Assembly (NCBI RefSeq): GCF_000517065.1
Contig: NZ_KI912105.1
Coordinates: 3,534,058-3,598,057 of the forward strand
Length of the DNA: 64,000 nt
DNA from: Alkaliflexus imshenetskii DSM 15055
GTDB lineage: Bacteria > Bacteroidota > Bacteroidia > Bacteroidales > Marinilabiliaceae
Reading direction: 5' to 3'
Shown: piece by piece, positions 1 to 9,027 of the stretch
Layout of the letters: the number at the start of each line of letters is the position of its first letter
Position numbering within the stretch: position 1 is the first letter of the stretch
Translations under genes and position numbers: made by a program
Notes under the pieces: model-generated
Told to the model about the DNA's origin: nothing
The model's input: only the letters and a program-made list of their open reading frames with translations
The model's database searches: none

Positions 1-54
1 TCAACCTGGAATAATCGCTGGGTCGTGCCGACCGCTCATATTCCTATATATTAA
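1..54 (+). CDS. C-terminal end of an unidentified upstream gene (partial)
   Basis: Frame 1 is open from the first base and encodes STWNNRWVVPTAHIPIY followed by TAA at 52-54. Only 17 residues are visible, too few to name a family. The next two genes are an exported beta-helix protein and a GH43 lipoprotein, so a polysaccharide-utilisation protein is conceivable, but that is inference from context only. Confidence 0.45.
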   Translation, partial: STWNNRWVVPTAHIPIY

Positions 55-299
55 TGCTAGTTTTTTATTTGTTGTTAAAATATTTGAATAATAAAGAGTA
101 TTTACTACTTTTAACAAATACTCTTCCTCAAATAAATATCTCTGTTTTTTCAGAATAGTTCATAATACCAGTGCTTTAGATGGGTTTGCTGAAAATGACA
201 GTGGTTTAACAGTCACATTTTAATGTGGTGTTAATTGTTCTTATTTTATTATTGTTCTACATAGCTGAACAAATCATTTAATTAATAAATTTTACACAA
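55..299. other. AT-rich intergenic region with one hairpin
   Basis: I see no gene here. A 10-bp inverted repeat (AAGAGTATTT at 94-103, AAATACTCTT at 116-125) lies about 40 bases after the upstream stop codon. It could terminate the upstream transcript, but it lacks a clear T-run. I found no convincing TAnnTTTG promoter box for the gene starting at 300. Confidence 0.4.
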
Positions 300-2117
300 A
301 TGACAAACAAGTTTACATTTAAACTAATTACAATGAGCATGTTGCTTTTGTCGTTGGTTGGTTTAAGTTTTTGCACCTCACCGGTTGAGAAAAGCGATGA
401 GATAGTTTACGGGCCTATTGATATGGTTTATGATTTACCAAAAGTTACAGGTACTATTTATTACGTATCACCCGATGGTGATGGCAGCTCTGAAGGTTTA
501 ACGGTAGCTAACCCAACAAGTATTGGCGAAGCATTTAAGAAAGCTGTTTCGGGTGATGCTATTGTTTTACGAGGAGGAACCTATCGCACGGGCGATATTC
601 TTTTTAACCAGGGCATCACAATACAGGCCTACAGAGATGAGAAACCTGTTTTAAACGGTACGCTTGTGGCCGATACATGGTCTCAGGTTAATGATAGTCT
701 GTGGGTAATTCAATGGAATACTCTTTTTCCTGGCGCTCCCGAAGATTGGTGGCATAGAGCAAGAAATGAGGAGTTTACCCCAATGCATCGTTTTAATAAT
801 GATGTTGTTTTCATAAATGGAGATTTTTTACAATCAGTTGGTAGTATTGCTGAATTAAATGAAGAAACTTACTATGTTGATTACGATAACAACCAGATTT
901 ATATAGGTCTAAATCCAGAAGGGAAAAATGTAGAGATTACAGCTTTTAGAAAGGCGCTTCACAGAGTTTTAGAGCCTGTAAATGGCATGACCCCTGATAA
1001 CAGAGGTCCTGTTATCAGAGGAATAACCTTTACTCAGTATGCCGATACTACTGTGCATATTGGTGGGGGAGGTCTCGCAATTGACCAGCACGGTAGAGAT
1101 GCAGTAGGTACAGTGTTTGAGAACTGTGTTTTTTCTAAATGTTTTAGAATAGCCATGTTTGCATTAAGCGACAGCCTTGTAATGCGCAATTGTTTAGTAA
1201 TTGATACCAATACCGAAGGTGTTTATGTTGTGGCATCAAATGATGTGTTGTTAGAGAGAAATATTTTTGAGAACAATAATATTGAGCAGTGGACAGGTTA
1301 TTTTCCATCATCGGTGAAGATATTCAATCAGAGTCACAGAGCCATTGTTCGCGAAAACATTGTAAGAAACCATCCTCATTCAAATGGCGTTTGGTGGGAT
1401 GTTGGTAACCACGATGGTGTTTTTGTTAATAATTACGTAGAGAATGTGTCTCATAGTGGTTTTTTCTTCGAAATATCTGACAGAATTACTGTAATGGGCA
1501 ACGTTTTTAAGGATTGTGATCAGAGTATTTTTGTTTTAAATTCTGCAAATGCAAAAATTTACAACAATACAATGATTAATAGTACAGTAAACTTTAGACG
1601 TGATTCGCGAGGCGATCAGCTTGGAACCTTTGGATGGCACGTTACTTTGGGCCCGGGCGTTGAAGAACGTGATCGTAATATTTTCAAGAACAATCTTATG
1701 GTAATGACTAAGGATGATGATTCACCAATGGTTTTGGTTCATCAGCCGGCTTCTATGTGTGCGCGACTTACCAAACCTCAATTTGATGAGTTTAATAACA
1801 ATGTTTTTGTAAGGTATTATGATATAGAAGGCGAAAAACCTGCTTTTATCGAGTGGACGCCATACGATAATGAAGCGTGTTTAAACAAGTTTTATTCAAC
1901 GGTAGAATTTAATGGTTACCTTAATCAGTTTTCATCAGAATGTAAATATTTTGACAATTATGATGGAGACATTTTTGAAGATATCAAAAATAATTCTTTC
2001 AAGTTGACGAATGATTTTGCCGCATTAGGTATTCCTACAAAAACCCCTGAACAGGTTTTAACCATGATGGGTGTTAGTGCAGATAAAGAAGCTTTTTTTG
2101 GTGCTGTAGCTCCATAA
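300..2117 (+). CDS. exported right-handed parallel beta-helix protein (pectate-lyase-like fold)
   Basis: 605 residues. An N-terminal export signal ends near Cys26 (LSFC). This resembles a lipobox, but Phe at -1 is non-canonical, so it may be a lipoprotein or an ordinary signal-peptidase substrate. Residues ~55-120 carry the opening typical of DUF1565/pectin-lyase-like proteins (YYVSPDGDG, then AIVLRGGTYR). Residues ~230-500 contain repeated short N-rich strands (NNDVVF, NNYVEN, NNTMIN) expected of beta-helix rungs. Such proteins are often polysaccharide lyases or glycan-binding/hydrolysing enzymes. I cannot assign a PL family or catalytic residues. The GH43 gene downstream points to plant or algal polysaccharide use, but it is convergent, so the two are not one transcript. 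It ends in a strong hairpin at 2136-2179. Confidence 0.75.
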   Translation: MTNKFTFKLITMSMLLLSLVGLSFCTSPVEKSDEIVYGPIDMVYDLPKVTGTIYYVSPDGDGSSEGLTVANPTSIGEAFKKAVSGDAIVLRGGTYRTGDILFNQGITIQAYRDEKPVLNGTLVADTWSQVNDSLWVIQWNTLFPGAPEDWWHRARNEEFTPMHRFNNDVVFINGDFLQSVGSIAELNEETYYVDYDNNQIYIGLNPEGKNVEITAFRKALHRVLEPVNGMTPDNRGPVIRGITFTQYADTTVHIGGGGLAIDQHGRDAVGTVFENCVFSKCFRIAMFALSDSLVMRNCLVIDTNTEGVYVVASNDVLLERNIFENNNIEQWTGYFPSSVKIFNQSHRAIVRENIVRNHPHSNGVWWDVGNHDGVFVNNYVENVSHSGFFFEISDRITVMGNVFKDCDQSIFVLNSANAKIYNNTMINSTVNFRRDSRGDQLGTFGWHVTLGPGVEERDRNIFKNNLMVMTKDDDSPMVLVHQPASMCARLTKPQFDEFNNNVFVRYYDIEGEKPAFIEWTPYDNEACLNKFYSTVEFNGYLNQFSSECKYFDNYDGDIFEDIKNNSFKLTNDFAALGIPTKTPEQVLTMMGVSADKEAFFGAVAP

Positions 2118-2135
2118 AGAACTAGTGTTCATAGA

Positions 2136-2179
2136 AAAACGCAACTCCTGCATTTATAAATGCTGAGGAGTTGCGTTTT
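2136..2179. terminator. intrinsic terminator, probably bidirectional
   Basis: Long inverted repeat: AAAACGCAACTCCT (2136-2149) pairs with AGGAGTTGCGTTTT (2166-2179), with a further GCATTT/AAATGC pairing inside, followed by an eight-T run. It lies between the convergent beta-helix gene (+) and GH43 gene (-), and the A-run on the other side could serve the minus strand. Confidence 0.85.
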
Positions 2180-2222
2180 TTTTGTTTTAATTTTTCTAAA
2201 CTATTTATAAGTGCTAATTGAC

Positions 2223-3971
2223 CTATTCATTTGAAGAAGCGTACAGCCCCATCATTGTGCCAACAAATCCACCTGCTTTTTCGGTACTCAAATAGGTGGC
2301 ATCTAATCCTTGTAATAAAGTTTCCCAAGTACCATTTGTATTGGCTTCGAAACTAAATTGGCCATCTTTCATAGATGCTCTTAAGAGAATTTCACCCTTG
2401 TAAATGTTAGAAATGTCTTTTTGAGCCAGAATTACTTTTTCCACTGTGCCGTCAAAATTATCACCCGACATGTTGCGCACAATGCTAGGATCTTCTTTTG
2501 CATTTTGTACAACTACGTGGGTTTTTCCATCAATTTTAGTAACCCCTAAAGTCAAATGATAAGCTTCGTTTTGGAATAGCACAAGCCCTGCCAGTTCCTG
2601 TTCATTTTGAGGATTAAATACAAGCTTTGTTTCGACACTCATATCATGATGTTGTTGACGACGAGCAACAAAAGAGGGTTGTTTTAATTCTCTGATATTT
2701 ACATCTCTAAGCTGTAGGGTTATTCCCGGTTTTCCTTCTTCCAGAGTATACCATTTCTCACGCATTGTTCTTAAAAATATCCAATCGAAAGCAAGTTCAC
2801 TGCCATTGAAATTTTCAGTCCATGAAAAACTACCGTTGCCCATTACAGGTTTGTCACTTGAAAGTTTATTTTCCAAATTAGGTTTATCAAGAATTAATGG
2901 CAGCGTTTCATCCATAGGCAGAATCTCTGGCCATTCATTGTCCCAGTTAAATGGTAAAATAAAGGTTTCACGGCCAATGTTGTATTCATTTCTAACAGTA
3001 TAAGGACGACAGGCTAAAAATACAGCATACCATTCTCCAGTGCTTGTTTGTACATAGTCTGCATGACCTACATTGGTAACAGGAAACGCTCTGTCGGCCG
3101 ACATATGACGTTGCGTTAAGATTGGGTTATTGGGATTGGTCTCATAGGGTCCCCAGATGTCCTTGCTACGGAAAATCACCTGAGAATGGTTTATCGATGT
3201 TCCACCTTCAGCTGTTGTTAAGTAGTAATAACCATGCACTTTGAATATGTGAGGAGCTTCGATCCATACAGGTTTTTCTGCTAAGTTATGCCCACCATCA
3301 CGAATCATTTTGCGAGGACCAACTGTTTTATCGTTTTTCCAGTCAAATTCCTGTATCCAGGTTGCTTTATGTCCGGAGTATGTTGAACCTCCTTCAGGAT
3401 CTTGGTTATTGGTAATATAGGCTTTACCATCCTCATCAAAGAATATAGAGGGGTCGATGTCGGGCACTTCAGGCAACCAAATTGGATCGCTCCATGGTCC
3501 TGCCGGGTCTTTAGCAGTTACATAGAAATTGCCTCCACCTCTTACAAAAGTTGTAATCATGTAGAAAGTGTCGTTATGAGGGTTGTATGAAATTGCCGGA
3601 GCAAAAATACCTGCCGATACGGGTAAAGAATCATTGTTAAATTGAGAAGGGCGGTCAAGTACATGTCCTATTTGTGTCCAATTCACTAAATCGGTACTGT
3701 GAAAGATTGGCACTCCGGGAAAGTAAGAGAATGTTGATGTAACTAAGTAATAATCATCTCCTTTCTGGCAAATGGAAGGATCAGGGTAAAAACCCGGAAG
3801 AATAGGGTTATAAAATTGGTTTTCAGCAACGGGATGTTGATCTGCATATTGATCGTTTCCTGTATATTTCACATATTCAAAATATACTTCTCCTGGATTC
3901 ACTTTAATAGTTGAATTTTTGCTACAGGAAAAAAGAAAAATGGCACCAATGATAAATAAATACCTTTTCAT
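2223..3971 (-). CDS. glycoside hydrolase family 43 lipoprotein (beta-xylosidase/arabinofuranosidase type)
   Basis: 582 residues from the ATG at 3969-3971. That start gives a clean lipoprotein signal (FLFSC, Cys16); a longer reading from 4028 would bury it. The five-bladed propeller domain shows the three GH43 acidic residues: Asp64 in FYPDPS (general base), Asp173 in DIDPS (pKa modulator) and Glu238 in WIEAPH (general acid). Residues ~385-582 form a C-terminal beta-sandwich like those of two-domain GH43 beta-xylosidases. The expected product is a surface or periplasmic exo-enzyme releasing xylose or arabinose from xylan-type oligosaccharides; the exact substrate cannot be read from sequence. 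No SusC/SusD pair is visible in the window, so any larger locus lies to the left. Confidence 0.9.
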   Translation of the reverse strand: MKRYLFIIGAIFLFSCSKNSTIKVNPGEVYFEYVKYTGNDQYADQHPVAENQFYNPILPGFYPDPSICQKGDDYYLVTSTFSYFPGVPIFHSTDLVNWTQIGHVLDRPSQFNNDSLPVSAGIFAPAISYNPHNDTFYMITTFVRGGGNFYVTAKDPAGPWSDPIWLPEVPDIDPSIFFDEDGKAYITNNQDPEGGSTYSGHKATWIQEFDWKNDKTVGPRKMIRDGGHNLAEKPVWIEAPHIFKVHGYYYLTTAEGGTSINHSQVIFRSKDIWGPYETNPNNPILTQRHMSADRAFPVTNVGHADYVQTSTGEWYAVFLACRPYTVRNEYNIGRETFILPFNWDNEWPEILPMDETLPLILDKPNLENKLSSDKPVMGNGSFSWTENFNGSELAFDWIFLRTMREKWYTLEEGKPGITLQLRDVNIRELKQPSFVARRQQHHDMSVETKLVFNPQNEQELAGLVLFQNEAYHLTLGVTKIDGKTHVVVQNAKEDPSIVRNMSGDNFDGTVEKVILAQKDISNIYKGEILLRASMKDGQFSFEANTNGTWETLLQGLDATYLSTEKAGGFVGTMMGLYASSNE

Positions 3972-4362
3972 AATTAATTGTTTTTCATGTAAATTGAATA
4001 AATAGTTCTCAAAGAAAACATAAATCATTTAAATATCGAAGAAAAATATTTAATAAGAAACATAAATTAAGGAGTAAGGATTGCAAATTACAGGATTCTG
4101 TATTGAACTTATTGTAATGAATGCACTATCTGATTCAAAGCGTTAATTTATGTTAATACCTGTATTCTAAAAGTTCAATACTTAAACCACCTAATAGTAA
4201 ACTATTTCTGATTTTATATAAACTTATTTTATATAGAATAGATTATTAATTACGCAATTAATTACCCATTAGCTTTGATGTGTGTGGTATGATTTTTATG
4301 TTTGCACCATGGTTATAATTGATAATTGAAATTTATTTATAATACTCTAAAACTTAATTATT
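3972..4362. other. divergent intergenic region between GH43 and peroxiredoxin genes
   Basis: About 390 AT-rich bases without a supportable gene. It must hold promoters for both neighbours. I can point to the plus-strand promoter at 4274-4304 but found no clear minus-strand TAnnTTTG box for the GH43 gene. Confidence 0.5.
4274..4304 (+). promoter_or_regulatory. Bacteroidota-type promoter of the peroxiredoxin gene
   Basis: TTTG at 4274-4277, a 19-base spacer, then TATGTTTG at 4297-4304. This matches the -33 TTTG / -7 TAnnTTTG consensus of Bacteroidota sigma-ABfr promoters. The start codon at 4363 gives a leader of about 50 bases. Confidence 0.75.
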
Positions 4363-4995
4363 ATGTCAGTATTAGTTGGTAAAAAAGCACCAGTGTTTTC
4401 GGCCAAAGCCGTAGTGAATGGCAATGAGATTGTTGAGAATTTTTCTCTTGAACAATATGTCGGCAATAAGTATGTGGTTTTCTTTTTCTACCCTGCCGAT
4501 TTTACTTTCGTTTGCCCTACCGAAATTATTGCTTTCCAGGATAAAATTGAGGAGTTTGAAAAGCGCGGTGTAGCTGTGGTAGGTGCTTCTACCGATTCAG
4601 AGTTTTCTCACTGGAAATGGCTCCAGACTGAGAATAAGGATGGTGGTATTAAAGGAGTGAAATTCCCGCTGGTGGCAGACAGCAGCATGAGTATTTCCGA
4701 CAATTATGATGTGCTTGCCGGAGAGCACGATTACAACGAAGAGGGTCAACTCGTGTTTAACGGAACCCCAATGGCGTATCGTGGTCTGTTTTTAATCGAC
4801 AAGGCTGGTGTGGTGCGTCATCAGATAGTAAATGACATGCCGCTTGGTCGTAGTGTGGACGAAACGCTGCGCATGGTAGATGCCCTTCAGTTTTTTGAGG
4901 AAAATGGCGAGGTGTGTCCTGCCGACTGGCGCAAAGGTGCTTCCGGCTTAAAAGCTACTCAGGAAGGTATTGCCGAGTATCTTGGAAAAAACTAA
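4363..4995 (+). CDS. typical 2-Cys peroxiredoxin (AhpC/Prx1 family)
   Basis: 210 residues, normal for a typical 2-Cys peroxiredoxin. The peroxidatic cysteine is Cys51 in DFTFVCPTE, and the resolving cysteine is Cys185 in GEVCPADW. The enzyme reduces hydrogen peroxide and alkyl hydroperoxides in the cytoplasm, using a thioredoxin-type or AhpF-type reductant; no AhpF is adjacent, so the donor is unknown. The internal motif APMAYRGLF-like segment is present as GTPMAYRGLFLIDKAG. The gene stands alone behind its own promoter and ends at a bidirectional terminator. Confidence 0.93.
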   Translation: MSVLVGKKAPVFSAKAVVNGNEIVENFSLEQYVGNKYVVFFFYPADFTFVCPTEIIAFQDKIEEFEKRGVAVVGASTDSEFSHWKWLQTENKDGGIKGVKFPLVADSSMSISDNYDVLAGEHDYNEEGQLVFNGTPMAYRGLFLIDKAGVVRHQIVNDMPLGRSVDETLRMVDALQFFEENGEVCPADWRKGASGLKATQEGIAEYLGKN

Positions 4996-5054
4996 TACTA
5001 TTGGGATTTATATTATTGTAATTTCTCCAAATAGTAGATTAAGGTATCAAAAGC

Positions 5055-5089
5055 AACGAGGCCTGGTTCAAGAACCAGGCCTCGTTTTT
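5055..5089. terminator. bidirectional intrinsic terminator
   Basis: AACGAGGCCTGGTT (5055-5068) pairs perfectly with AACCAGGCCTCGTT (5073-5086) around a four-base loop and is followed by a T-run. It lies between the convergent peroxiredoxin (+) and MscS (-) genes, and reaches almost to the MscS stop codon at 5088-5090. Confidence 0.88.
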
Positions 5090-6422
5090 AGTTTTTAAAG
5101 GCCAGATGCTCAGCCAGCGAGCGCAGGTCGTCACCGGCAAGCAGTTGAAACACTCTTAGGTCAAACTCAGGAATCACAGCCAAAATGTGGTCGAAAATAT
5201 CTGCTTGCACTTCTTCGTATCTCACCCATGCTTGTTCCCTGCTAAACACATATATTTCAACAGGTATGCCTTTCTCAGATGGTTGAAGATGGCGCACAAG
5301 AAATATCATATCGGTATTTAATTTTGGATGCCTTCTAATGTAATTTTCAAGATATTTTCTGAATACGCCCAGATTGGTCATTCTTCGTCCGTTCACAATA
5401 ACCGATTCGTCCACGCCATGGGTTGAGTTGTAATCCTCAATCTCTTTTTGGCGCTCACTTAAATAGTCGCGCAGGTGGTGAATTTTCTTGAATTTTTCAA
5501 TCATTTCAGGCGTACAGAATTTCACGCTACGCATGTCCAGATTGACAGATCGTTTGATGCGTCGGCCTCCGGATTCCATCATGCCTCGCCAGTTCATAAA
5601 CGGATTTGACACAAGGGCGTAGGTTGGAATTGTGGTAATGGTTCGATCCCAGTTTTGCACTTTTACCGTGTTCAGAGTTATTTCCAATACATCCCCGTCG
5701 GCATTGTGCGATGGCATCTCAATCCAATCGCCTACACGTACCATCTTGTTGGCCGATAACTGAATGCCTGCTACAAATCCCAGAATGGTATCTTTAAAAA
5801 CCAGCATGAGCACGGCTGCCAGCGCACCCATCCCTGCAAAAATACGGGTTACCTGTACATCAAAGAGTATTGAAACAATTATCAGTCCGCCAATAAAATA
5901 GGAAATCAGGTTAACAAGCTGCATGTATCCCCTGATTGGCCGTTCGTGCGCAAAGGGCATGGTATTGTAAATGTCTTCCAGCGCCCTTAAAAAGGCGTGA
6001 ATGCTCCAGAAAAGAACCACAACCATGTAAACTACAGATGAGGTGTGCAGAAATGTGGCGAATCCTGGGAAAGGCTCATAAATTCCGGCACTCAGAGCAT
6101 AAATGATGATTGCCGGTGCAAGGTGCGAAAGCCGATGGAAGACCTTACGCGACACAAAAAAATCATCCTTGGTAGATTTGGATTTTTTTATGAAACGCAC
6201 GATGTAAAACAGCAGTACTTTTTTTACGATGTAATAAAAAATGGTGCTAATGATGACCATTCCCGCGGTGCGCACCGAAAAGTCAATGATATCGAACGAC
6301 CACAATGGCATGTTTATGGTTTCCAGAAAGTTTCTCAGCCATTCTCTTAAGTTATCTGAGAAATCAACTATTAAATTGAGCATTTCGCTGGTTAAAGAAT
6401 TGTTGTTTTTTTGCAAAATCAT
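5088..6422 (-). CDS. mechanosensitive ion channel, MscS family (YbdG/MscM-like)
   Basis: 444 residues. The N-terminal half contains several hydrophobic segments (residues ~45-70, 95-115, 125-145, 165-185, 190-215). The pore-lining MscS segment is rich in Gly/Ala (FAGMGALAAVLMLVFKDTILGFVAGIQ, read as two overlapping stretches), followed by the beta-domain start VGDWIEMPS and VLEITLNTVKVQNWDRT. An extended C-terminal cytoplasmic region of about 180 residues resembles the E. coli YbdG group (about 415 residues) more than the small MscS. The expected role is release of solutes across the inner membrane on hypo-osmotic shock. The gene is divergent from the M64 peptidase gene, and its start region lies within the latter's upstream sequence. 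Confidence 0.9.
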   Translation of the reverse strand: MILQKNNNSLTSEMLNLIVDFSDNLREWLRNFLETINMPLWSFDIIDFSVRTAGMVIISTIFYYIVKKVLLFYIVRFIKKSKSTKDDFFVSRKVFHRLSHLAPAIIIYALSAGIYEPFPGFATFLHTSSVVYMVVVLFWSIHAFLRALEDIYNTMPFAHERPIRGYMQLVNLISYFIGGLIIVSILFDVQVTRIFAGMGALAAVLMLVFKDTILGFVAGIQLSANKMVRVGDWIEMPSHNADGDVLEITLNTVKVQNWDRTITTIPTYALVSNPFMNWRGMMESGGRRIKRSVNLDMRSVKFCTPEMIEKFKKIHHLRDYLSERQKEIEDYNSTHGVDESVIVNGRRMTNLGVFRKYLENYIRRHPKLNTDMIFLVRHLQPSEKGIPVEIYVFSREQAWVRYEEVQADIFDHILAVIPEFDLRVFQLLAGDDLRSLAEHLAFKN

Positions 6423-6566
6423 AATAGATACCTACTTTTCAGTTTTAATTCTTCCGGGTTAGTGATGGATTTGGAGCTACCAATAGATGGGACGAAAGTA
6501 GAGGCGATTTGTGGTTCAAAACTAACAAACAATTGTTATCTTGCAAAGAAGAGAAATCATTTGAGT

Positions 6567-7853
6567 ATGAGTCAAAGCATTCGGATGTTAATTTTTATTG
6601 TTGTATTCTTCTGTCTTACAGCAAGATGGGTGAGTGCTGCAGATGGCTATTTCAATCTCAGCCAGACTTTACGGGTAGATTTTGTATTAGTGGGAAATCA
6701 TTCATGGCAGAAAGGTTATCTGGCTGGCTTGTCTCGTTATCAAGGGTGGAGTGGCAGTGCCAATCAACTGATTTCACCGTTTGATTTTGGTGAGTATAGA
6801 TATTTACTGATTAGTCCGGAAACAGGTGATACATTGTTCAGAAGAGGATTTTCCACTCTGTTTGAAGAGTGGCGCACCATTGATGAAGCCAAAGAGAAGG
6901 AGCGTGCTTTTCAGCAAACAATTATAATACCAGCGCCTTTAAAACCGGTACTACTTCAGGTTGACGCACGTGACAGGGATGGCTCTTTTACACATCTTTT
7001 TCAGGAAGTTATTAATCCTGCGTCGTTGTCGATTGAAGTGAAGCAGGCCAATAATCATCCCCATAAACTGATTCATGGTAACGATAACCCTCAACAACGT
7101 TTTGATTTGTTGTTTTTGGCCGAAGGCTACACGGTCGATGAGCAGGCGCAGTTTTATAAAGATGTGAGTCGGTTGACAAATCAGCTGTTTGAGGTGGAGC
7201 CTTTTCGCTCTTACAAAAACCATATTACCATTCGCGCTCTGGCAGTGCCATCGGTGCAATCGGGTACCGACGATCCTCGGGCAGGCATCTGGCGTAATAC
7301 GGCAATGAATAGTAGTTTCAATACCTTTGGGGTGGACAGATACCTCGAAACTGAAGCCACCTGGCAGGTATTTGATTACGCCATGCAATTGCCTCACGAT
7401 CACGTGGTGGTGTTGGTAAACAGCAATAAGTATGGTGGCGGCGGAATATACAACCATTTTTCTGTGGTAACTTCCGGAAACCGATATTCAGGCACTGTGC
7501 TTATTCACGAACTGGGACATGGATTTGCCGGTTTGGGCGATGAGTATTTTGGGGCTGACGTGTCCTACAACGATTACATTAATCTGGAAACAGAGCCATG
7601 GCAGCCCAATTTAACCACATTGGTTAACTTTAGCCAGAAATGGCCACATTTACTCGCTCCAGGCACGCCGGTTCCAACGCCTGTCAGACCCATGTATAAG
7701 AATAGTACAGGTGTTTTTGAGGGAGGCGGATATGTGAGTAAAGGCGTTTATCGGCCAGCAATTAATTGCCGCATGCGCACCAGCGATGCCCGCGAGTTTT
7801 GCGAAGTATGCACATCGGTCATCATTCAGAAGATTCGATTTTTCACACACTAA
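6567..7853 (+). CDS. exported M64-family zinc metallopeptidase (IgA-peptidase-like)
   Basis: 428 residues from the ATG at 6567. The upstream-extended frame from 6411 overlaps the divergent MscS gene, and starting there would place the signal peptide internally. The signal peptide is ~MSQSIRMLIFIVVFFCLTA with cleavage near VSAA. An N-terminal beta-sandwich (~25-160) precedes the peptidase domain. The zinc-binding motif is HELGHGFAGLGDEY starting at His314 (His314, His318, with Glu315 as catalytic base). A Cys-containing C-terminal segment (NCRMRTSDAREFCEVC) is typical of the family. Family members in Bacteroidota are secreted proteases; the IgA name comes from a Clostridium member and does not imply that substrate here. 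The aldo/keto reductase gene follows after 19 bases. Confidence 0.88.
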   Translation: MSQSIRMLIFIVVFFCLTARWVSAADGYFNLSQTLRVDFVLVGNHSWQKGYLAGLSRYQGWSGSANQLISPFDFGEYRYLLISPETGDTLFRRGFSTLFEEWRTIDEAKEKERAFQQTIIIPAPLKPVLLQVDARDRDGSFTHLFQEVINPASLSIEVKQANNHPHKLIHGNDNPQQRFDLLFLAEGYTVDEQAQFYKDVSRLTNQLFEVEPFRSYKNHITIRALAVPSVQSGTDDPRAGIWRNTAMNSSFNTFGVDRYLETEATWQVFDYAMQLPHDHVVVLVNSNKYGGGGIYNHFSVVTSGNRYSGTVLIHELGHGFAGLGDEYFGADVSYNDYINLETEPWQPNLTTLVNFSQKWPHLLAPGTPVPTPVRPMYKNSTGVFEGGGYVSKGVYRPAINCRMRTSDAREFCEVCTSVIIQKIRFFTH

Positions 7854-7872
7854 TTTTTCACACCTGATTTTT

Positions 7873-8877
7873 ATGAATTATCTAGCAAATGAAGCGCGTT
7901 ATGACTCGATGTCTTACCGGCGTTGTGGCAAAAGCGGCTTGCTTCTGCCTGCCATCTCACTCGGTTTATGGCACAACTTTGGTTCGGTCGATCGTTTTGA
8001 CAACATGCTCGACATGTTGAAGTTTGCTTTTGACAATGGTATCACCCATTTTGATTTGGCCAATAATTACGGTCCTGAACCCGGTTCGGCTGAAGAGAAC
8101 TTCGGGAAAGTGTTGTCACGCGAGTTTAAGGCTTACCGCGACGAAATGATTGTTTCAACCAAAGCAGGTTATTTGATGTGGCCGGGTCCGTATGGCGAGT
8201 GGGGCTCAAAAAAGTACCTGGTGGCAAGCATCAACCAAAGTCTTAAGCGCATGGGACTCGATTATGTGGATGTTTTTTACAGTCATCGTCCCGACCCAAA
8301 TACGCCCCTTGAAGAAACAATGGGTGCACTGGATTTGCTGGTTCGTCAGGGCAAGGCACTTTATGCAGGCATTTCAAACTATTCGGCTGAAGAGACTCAG
8401 CGTGCTGAAGCCATCCTAAACGATTTGGGTACGCCTTGCCTGATTCATCAGCCACGTTACAGCATTTTGGATCGTTGGGTTGAGAAGGGTTTGCTGGATG
8501 TGTTGGGTAAACGTGGCATTGGCTGTATCGCTTTTTCACCTCTGGCACAAGGTCTTCTGACCAATCGATATCTTGACGAAATACCCGCCGACTCCCGAAT
8601 TGCCAAGCCGCATGGTTTTTTAAAAAGCGAGATGCTTACAGAAGAGCGGCAGGCGGCATTGCAAAAGCTCAATGAAATTGCGAAGGCTCGTGGGCAGTCT
8701 CTTGCTCAGATGTCAATAGCCTGGTTGCTTAAAGATTCCAGAATTACCTCTGTGTTGGTGGGAGCAAGCTCGGTTAACCAGCTCGATGACAGTCTAAAGG
8801 CGCTTAAGAATATCAGTTTTTCTGCCGAAGAGTTGGATTTGATTGATAAAACATCTGCTCCTGTTATGATGGGATAA
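7873..8877 (+). CDS. aldo/keto reductase, YghZ/GpR-like
   Basis: 334 residues from the ATG at 7873, close to E. coli YghZ (about 346). A longer frame from 7786 overlaps the peptidase gene and adds no domain. The aldo/keto reductase tetrad is visible: Asp61 and Tyr66 in FDLANNYG, Lys97 in STKAGY and His138 in YSHRPD. The C-terminal NADPH-binding part includes VLVGASSVNQLDDSLKAL. YghZ relatives reduce L-glyceraldehyde 3-phosphate and methylglyoxal, so a detoxification role in the cytoplasm is likely. It follows the M64 gene with only 19 bases between, suggesting co-transcription without an obvious functional link. Confidence 0.9.
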   Translation: MNYLANEARYDSMSYRRCGKSGLLLPAISLGLWHNFGSVDRFDNMLDMLKFAFDNGITHFDLANNYGPEPGSAEENFGKVLSREFKAYRDEMIVSTKAGYLMWPGPYGEWGSKKYLVASINQSLKRMGLDYVDVFYSHRPDPNTPLEETMGALDLLVRQGKALYAGISNYSAEETQRAEAILNDLGTPCLIHQPRYSILDRWVEKGLLDVLGKRGIGCIAFSPLAQGLLTNRYLDEIPADSRIAKPHGFLKSEMLTEERQAALQKLNEIAKARGQSLAQMSIAWLLKDSRITSVLVGASSVNQLDDSLKALKNISFSAEELDLIDKTSAPVMMG

Positions 8878-8900
8878 CCTTTTGATATTCTAAAATTATT

Positions 8901-8944
8901 GAAACCCCAACATCTCCGGTTTATGCTGGTTAGGTTGGGGTTTC
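8901..8944 (+). terminator. hairpin after the aldo/keto reductase gene
   Basis: GAAACCCCAAC (8901-8911) pairs perfectly with GTTGGGGTTTC (8934-8944). It lies 23 bases after the stop codon. The stem is strong but the following T-run is short, so termination is likely rather than certain. Confidence 0.6.
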
Positions 8945-8999
8945 GCTTTATGATTGCAACTTTCCGTTCAATTTCTACTATAGTTCAGAGCCATCAGGT

Positions 9000-9020
9000 T
9001 ATCTTTGCAGATTAAAGGAG
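9000..9020 (+). promoter_or_regulatory. -7 box and strong Shine-Dalgarno of the ABC-F gene
   Basis: TATCTTTG at 9000-9007 matches the Bacteroidota -7 consensus TAnnTTTG; a matching TTTG upstream is not evident. AAAGGAG at 9014-9020, seven bases before the ATG at 9028, is an unusually strong ribosome binding site for this phylum. It fixes the start and implies a very short leader. Confidence 0.55.
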
Positions 9021-9027
9021 AAAATAC

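Noticed and set aside
6411-6566. Upstream extension of the M64 peptidase frame
   Set aside because: It overlaps the divergent MscS gene start and would bury the signal peptide. The ATG at 6567 gives a proper signal sequence.
6951-7457. A 168-codon antisense frame within the M64 peptidase gene
   Set aside because: It is opposite a gene with a clear zinc-peptidase motif and shows no family features of its own.
9000-9027. Possible riboswitch or leader before the ABC-F gene
   Set aside because: The -7 box leaves only about 15 bases before the ATG, too short for a structured regulator; ABC-F attenuators need a leader ORF, which is absent here.
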